DNA of 64,000 nucleotides from an uncultured Candidatus Melainabacteria bacterium. Its GTDB lineage: Bacteria; Cyanobacteriota; Vampirovibrionia; Gastranaerophilales; Gastranaerophilaceae. The notes beneath the pieces are model-generated. The model saw nothing but the letters and a program-made list of their open reading frames with translations, ran no database searches and was not told where the DNA came from. Below, one piece after another: positions 62,501-64,000 of this stretch (positions within the stretch are counted from its first letter, which is position 1; each line of letters starts with the position of its first letter). The position numbers and the translations under genes were made by a program. The stretch covers positions 37,114-101,113 of the forward strand of contig CAKUZL010000006.1 in the NCBI GenBank assembly GCA_934718085.1, read 5' to 3'.

Positions 62501-63654
62501 ATTCTTCAGACATTGTTAATCCTTTCGACGATTTGCTTCGGGCGGCCGTGTTGGGGGATTTTCGAGAATATATAAATGATGAAACCAACGATTACGGGCG
62601 TGTAAACGCCGAAACGAAAGAACAATTTATGCAAGCCGGAATGGATTACGACAAGTGGGTTAATCCGGAAAAATCCGCCGAAGTTATTTTTAACACGCAG
62701 ACATTGTCCGTAACCGATATTGTGGAGGAAATTTCATCAGCCGTCGAAGAGTTAAGACGCCACAACAAATTTATAAAAACAGCCCTGGACAAGGCTTTGA
62801 GGGAAAATATCGTAAACGACAAATTTGTTTTGAGACCGGAAGAAACGACAAATGCCGTCGAATTAAACAAATTTATCGAAAAATTTAAAGAAATTACCTC
62901 AAATACCCGTAACCGTGCCGAACAAAGCAAAACATCCTCCGACGCGCTCAGAAGAGTGAATGCGGAAAAAACTTTGAGTTTGCTTGATCGCGTTGAATTG
63001 CAGTCCGCCAAAATCAATGAATTGCAAACTTTGAAAAAACAAAAAGGCAATATGAACGTAAAAATAAAAATGTGGGACAGAGTTCCACAAAAGGATATTT
63101 TTCAGGGGAATTATTCGACGTGTTGCATAGGAATGGCAGGCGGTAACGGTCATTTTATGCCGTATTATCTGATGAATACGGCGTTTAACATGATTGAAAT
63201 TGTCGAAAATACCGAAAACCCGATAACCGACGAAAATGGCAATATTACGGGGTATGCCGAAGGAAACACCATAGGAAACGCTCTTTGTTATTTTGTTCTG
63301 GACTCCGACGGAAAACCCGCGTTTGTCGTCGATAATATTGAAATTAATAACTCTAAAAAACCTTCGGGTGAAACTGCTTTGCAGTTGCGCGATAAAATCA
63401 CCGAATACGCCGCAAACGTTGCAAAATCGGTGACCGGACGCGATGACGTAAATATTTATTTGAGCGAAAATTATAACGATGTCCCGTGTGATGATTTGCC
63501 GAAAGTCGACAGCTCCGTAAAATTGGTCGGAAAAACCAATGCTTCACGGATTTATTTGGATTTGTACGGAGGTGCAACCGATTCGGCAGATTTGGAAGCT
63601 TTTACTCGACTCCCGAATAAACGAAAACTCGGTACGGTAAAAGATTTTACGTAA
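59581..63654 (+). CDS. Large helical protein with VSFKG motif and compact C-terminal domain
   Basis: No family recognised; 1,357 residues. VSFKG at 41-45 parallels the VSFGA/ISFGA of the two large proteins at 14668 and 16612. A weakly hydrophobic Ala/Gly segment (about 60-95) and a low-complexity Ala/Thr/Gln/Pro linker (about 96-275) with duplicated VPVQISAQPAQ follow. A long helical body (about 280-1150) contains loosely repeated DNI(D/S)FA(F/Y)(D/E)L units near residues 675-745. The last 200 residues form a distinct domain: DIFQGNYSTCCIGMAGGNGH, then IGNALCYFVL and PAFVVDNIEI followed by a helix and NIYLSEN, a strand-helix order like GNAT acetyltransferases. ATG 59581 is set by GGAGG. Probably exported or surface-linked (inference). 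Confidence 0.7.
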   Translation: MGYEYNINSKARATGENSAAKSETKREAYNPSMHVNGKDTVSFKGATVSGASVAGFTGGIKKAASGAAANISGTLKTAATVAIAGLGLGAAVKSVQSSQSAVTVETPTTSTAEPSVIPTVQAVPVQISAQPAQNVQSSSQTTEQSAKASEKTTAGSLSQGAIYANSSVILNGSKSDAVDTTKNLTTEQTTEANAKPAAAAPSTIAFSTAVPVQISAQPAQKVQSAAVHKEMTVAKPARNVQPATVQTAATKTEANTQTARNTQPAAGQTEKAGFLNFRAKVELPTNNVASEKSDKDVSFEEKKAEFEDKVAKQYSNLSREAQGYADMICAGINEQNIDFVDDVIFKQGSLSESRIRAAALFLPDLNSENKEFAKELICNVRSLQSVEYIVKPCDTDEKKDFIRDLMGSGITDAGDLYYISSKFEQNFKSMKNVYAELKSFLESLTDKDDYFEKHKSYNIWQIFDSTNSDVEEALIEIISLLKTGENRSCHDFEYLSDLCYNLNKDTISFVLDIFKSEKNTSEALKQLSSHHLKKEYVDFAREIHSKKEEFSLLESSNLLHSAGYGDEKYWNNILRLIEEPGLTKADIIDISKNFNENMNEMVLQVLKNPDIPRDQVKPILRAIRSDSQLLFAKKMLDRYKEFESDPEREDVVFEADKSSQNEFLGILRTIRHDNIDFAFDLIKDFNNYPRNFIERVLFVTHSDNISFAYELVKNFNKYPQEFILGLLTFVDSSNIDFVREKLNDPGFPRGQILGYVALSSPFVGSHSIKEVYDSLPLNQSEDPSGVNNIEYLAKEVEAAKEKVLNHLDLYANGDMLTPNSRREVQMQLNLISGALLVMRSIFDKSTFDAFLRQRLQTVEQYLSLTERSFSPKDFELLKKLNNPNLTNASGKPLSSKQKIKMIDLIMAYKNLGTDTKIIEDAADTGKIDIGALNIEMLKAVLSKGGLSKEELKNATAENLGFDFSQLHFLAVQLNSSDIVNPFDDLLRAAVLGDFREYINDETNDYGRVNAETKEQFMQAGMDYDKWVNPEKSAEVIFNTQTLSVTDIVEEISSAVEELRRHNKFIKTALDKALRENIVNDKFVLRPEETTNAVELNKFIEKFKEITSNTRNRAEQSKTSSDALRRVNAEKTLSLLDRVELQSAKINELQTLKKQKGNMNVKIKMWDRVPQKDIFQGNYSTCCIGMAGGNGHFMPYYLMNTAFNMIEIVENTENPITDENGNITGYAEGNTIGNALCYFVLDSDGKPAFVVDNIEINNSKKPSGETALQLRDKITEYAANVAKSVTGRDDVNIYLSENYNDVPCDDLPKVDSSVKLVGKTNASRIYLDLYGGATDSADLEAFTRLPNKRKLGTVKDFT

Positions 63655-63729
63655 GCATGTATGTATCGGGGGCTTCGGGGCTTTCCGTTCGGCTCGGCAT
63701 GGCAATCGGGATAAGTTTTGTAAAAAATC

Positions 63730-63757
63730 TTCAAAATTTTTGCAACCGTGTTATAAT
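63730..63757 (+). promoter_or_regulatory. Promoter near the right edge
   Basis: TTCAAA (63730-63735), a 16-base spacer containing TGCAA, and extended -10 TGTTATAAT (63749-63757). The arrangement is the same as at 7139-7166. It lies about 150 bases before the ATG at 63906. Confidence 0.55.
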
Positions 63758-63905
63758 TTTTGAAAAGCGGGAATAATATCCGTATGGGGCGTGTAAAGCA
63801 TGTGCACGAGGCTGAGGATTTTATTCGAAATCGAAATCGAAGACGATAAGGCGCGGCGGTTCGCAAATTCGGCGGTTTCGGGGAAAGAAAAGGAGGTTGT
63901 CGAGA

Positions 63906-64000
63906 ATGGGCGGAGATAAAACTACAACACAACACAACACAACACAACACAACACAACACAACACAACACAACACAACACAACACAACACAACACAACAC
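63906..64000 (+). CDS. Start of a gene with an in-frame pentanucleotide tract (partial)
   Basis: ATG at 63906 follows AAGGAGG at 63890-63896 with ideal spacing. The peptide begins MGGDKT and then reads through the ACAAC repeat as a TTQHN five-residue period until the window ends. None of the three frames of the repeat contains a stop, so the true product depends on the copy number beyond the edge. The body of the gene is not visible and no function can be given. Confidence 0.5.
   Translation, partial: MGGDKTTTQHNTTQHNTTQHNTTQHNTTQHN
63924..64000 (+). repeat. Pentanucleotide microsatellite (ACAAC)n
   Basis: At least 15 perfect copies of a 5-base unit, running to the window edge, so the full copy number is unknown. 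Unit length is not a multiple of three. Confidence 0.97.

Noticed and set aside
63100..63160. Confident papain-like protease call from the QGNYSTC motif
   Set aside because: The only nearby His is about 15 residues after the Cys, and no downstream His is present in the domain, so the catalytic set is incomplete.
63552..63995. Minus-strand frame rich in Cys, Val and Leu
   Set aside because: It is the reverse reading of the pentanucleotide repeat and of the end of the VSFKG protein gene.

Overview
The window looks like about 64 kb of chromosome from an anaerobic, fermentative, two-membraned bacterium with AT-rich DNA. My best guess is a non-photosynthetic relative of the cyanobacteria (Melainabacteria / Gastranaerophilales type). 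Support comes from an AdhE + Rex + [FeFe]-hydrogenase fermentation block, outer-membrane machinery (a two-partner secretion pair, a porin-like barrel, a Skp-like chaperone, a heptosyltransferase-type enzyme), a NarL-type response regulator of cyanobacterial flavour, and a small Tic20-like membrane protein. The assignment is inference; no rRNA is present to confirm it.

Layout. 1-3.2 kb: the 3' end of adhE, its likely redox repressor rex, a group-B-type [FeFe] hydrogenase and an isochorismatase-like hydrolase, closed by a terminator. 3.3-11 kb: a coiled-coil protein with one EF-hand loop, then LysM, TrhA/HlyIII-type, C_GCAxxG_C_C, tRNA-Gly(CCC), a split ChrA pair, a CDF zinc exporter and a response regulator. 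11.2-14.6 kb: pnp and a patatin phospholipase. 14.6-21.4 kb: two large proteins with unrelated bodies but a gaplessly alignable 58-residue leader, matching upstream DNA and an identical terminator. 21.5-33 kb: a uridine-kinase-like protein, a protein whose start sits beside a 58-nt dyad, gatA, a GT9 glycosyltransferase, two c-di-GMP synthases (one fused to a damaged HD-GYP domain), a SIMPL protein and ribD. 33.2-35.8 kb: mutS.

36-59.2 kb: a two-partner secretion locus. A leftward operon (Skp-like chaperone, TpsB transporter, porin-like barrel, TPR protein, small membrane protein) diverges from one rightward gene of about 18 kb encoding a 5,986-residue TpsA exoprotein. 59.6-63.7 kb: a 1,357-residue protein with a VSFKG motif, a helical body and a compact, possibly GNAT-like, C-terminal domain. 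The last 95 bases start a new gene with a strong ribosome-binding site whose coding sequence runs at once into a pentanucleotide tandem repeat, the layout of a phase-variable gene.

The most interesting signals are the shared leader/promoter/terminator cassette of the two large proteins, the hairpin that abuts the start codon at 23440, the pentanucleotide repeat at the right edge, a probable AUU start on the GAF-GGDEF-HD protein, and the giant TpsA with a four-copy Tyr/Gly-rich insert.
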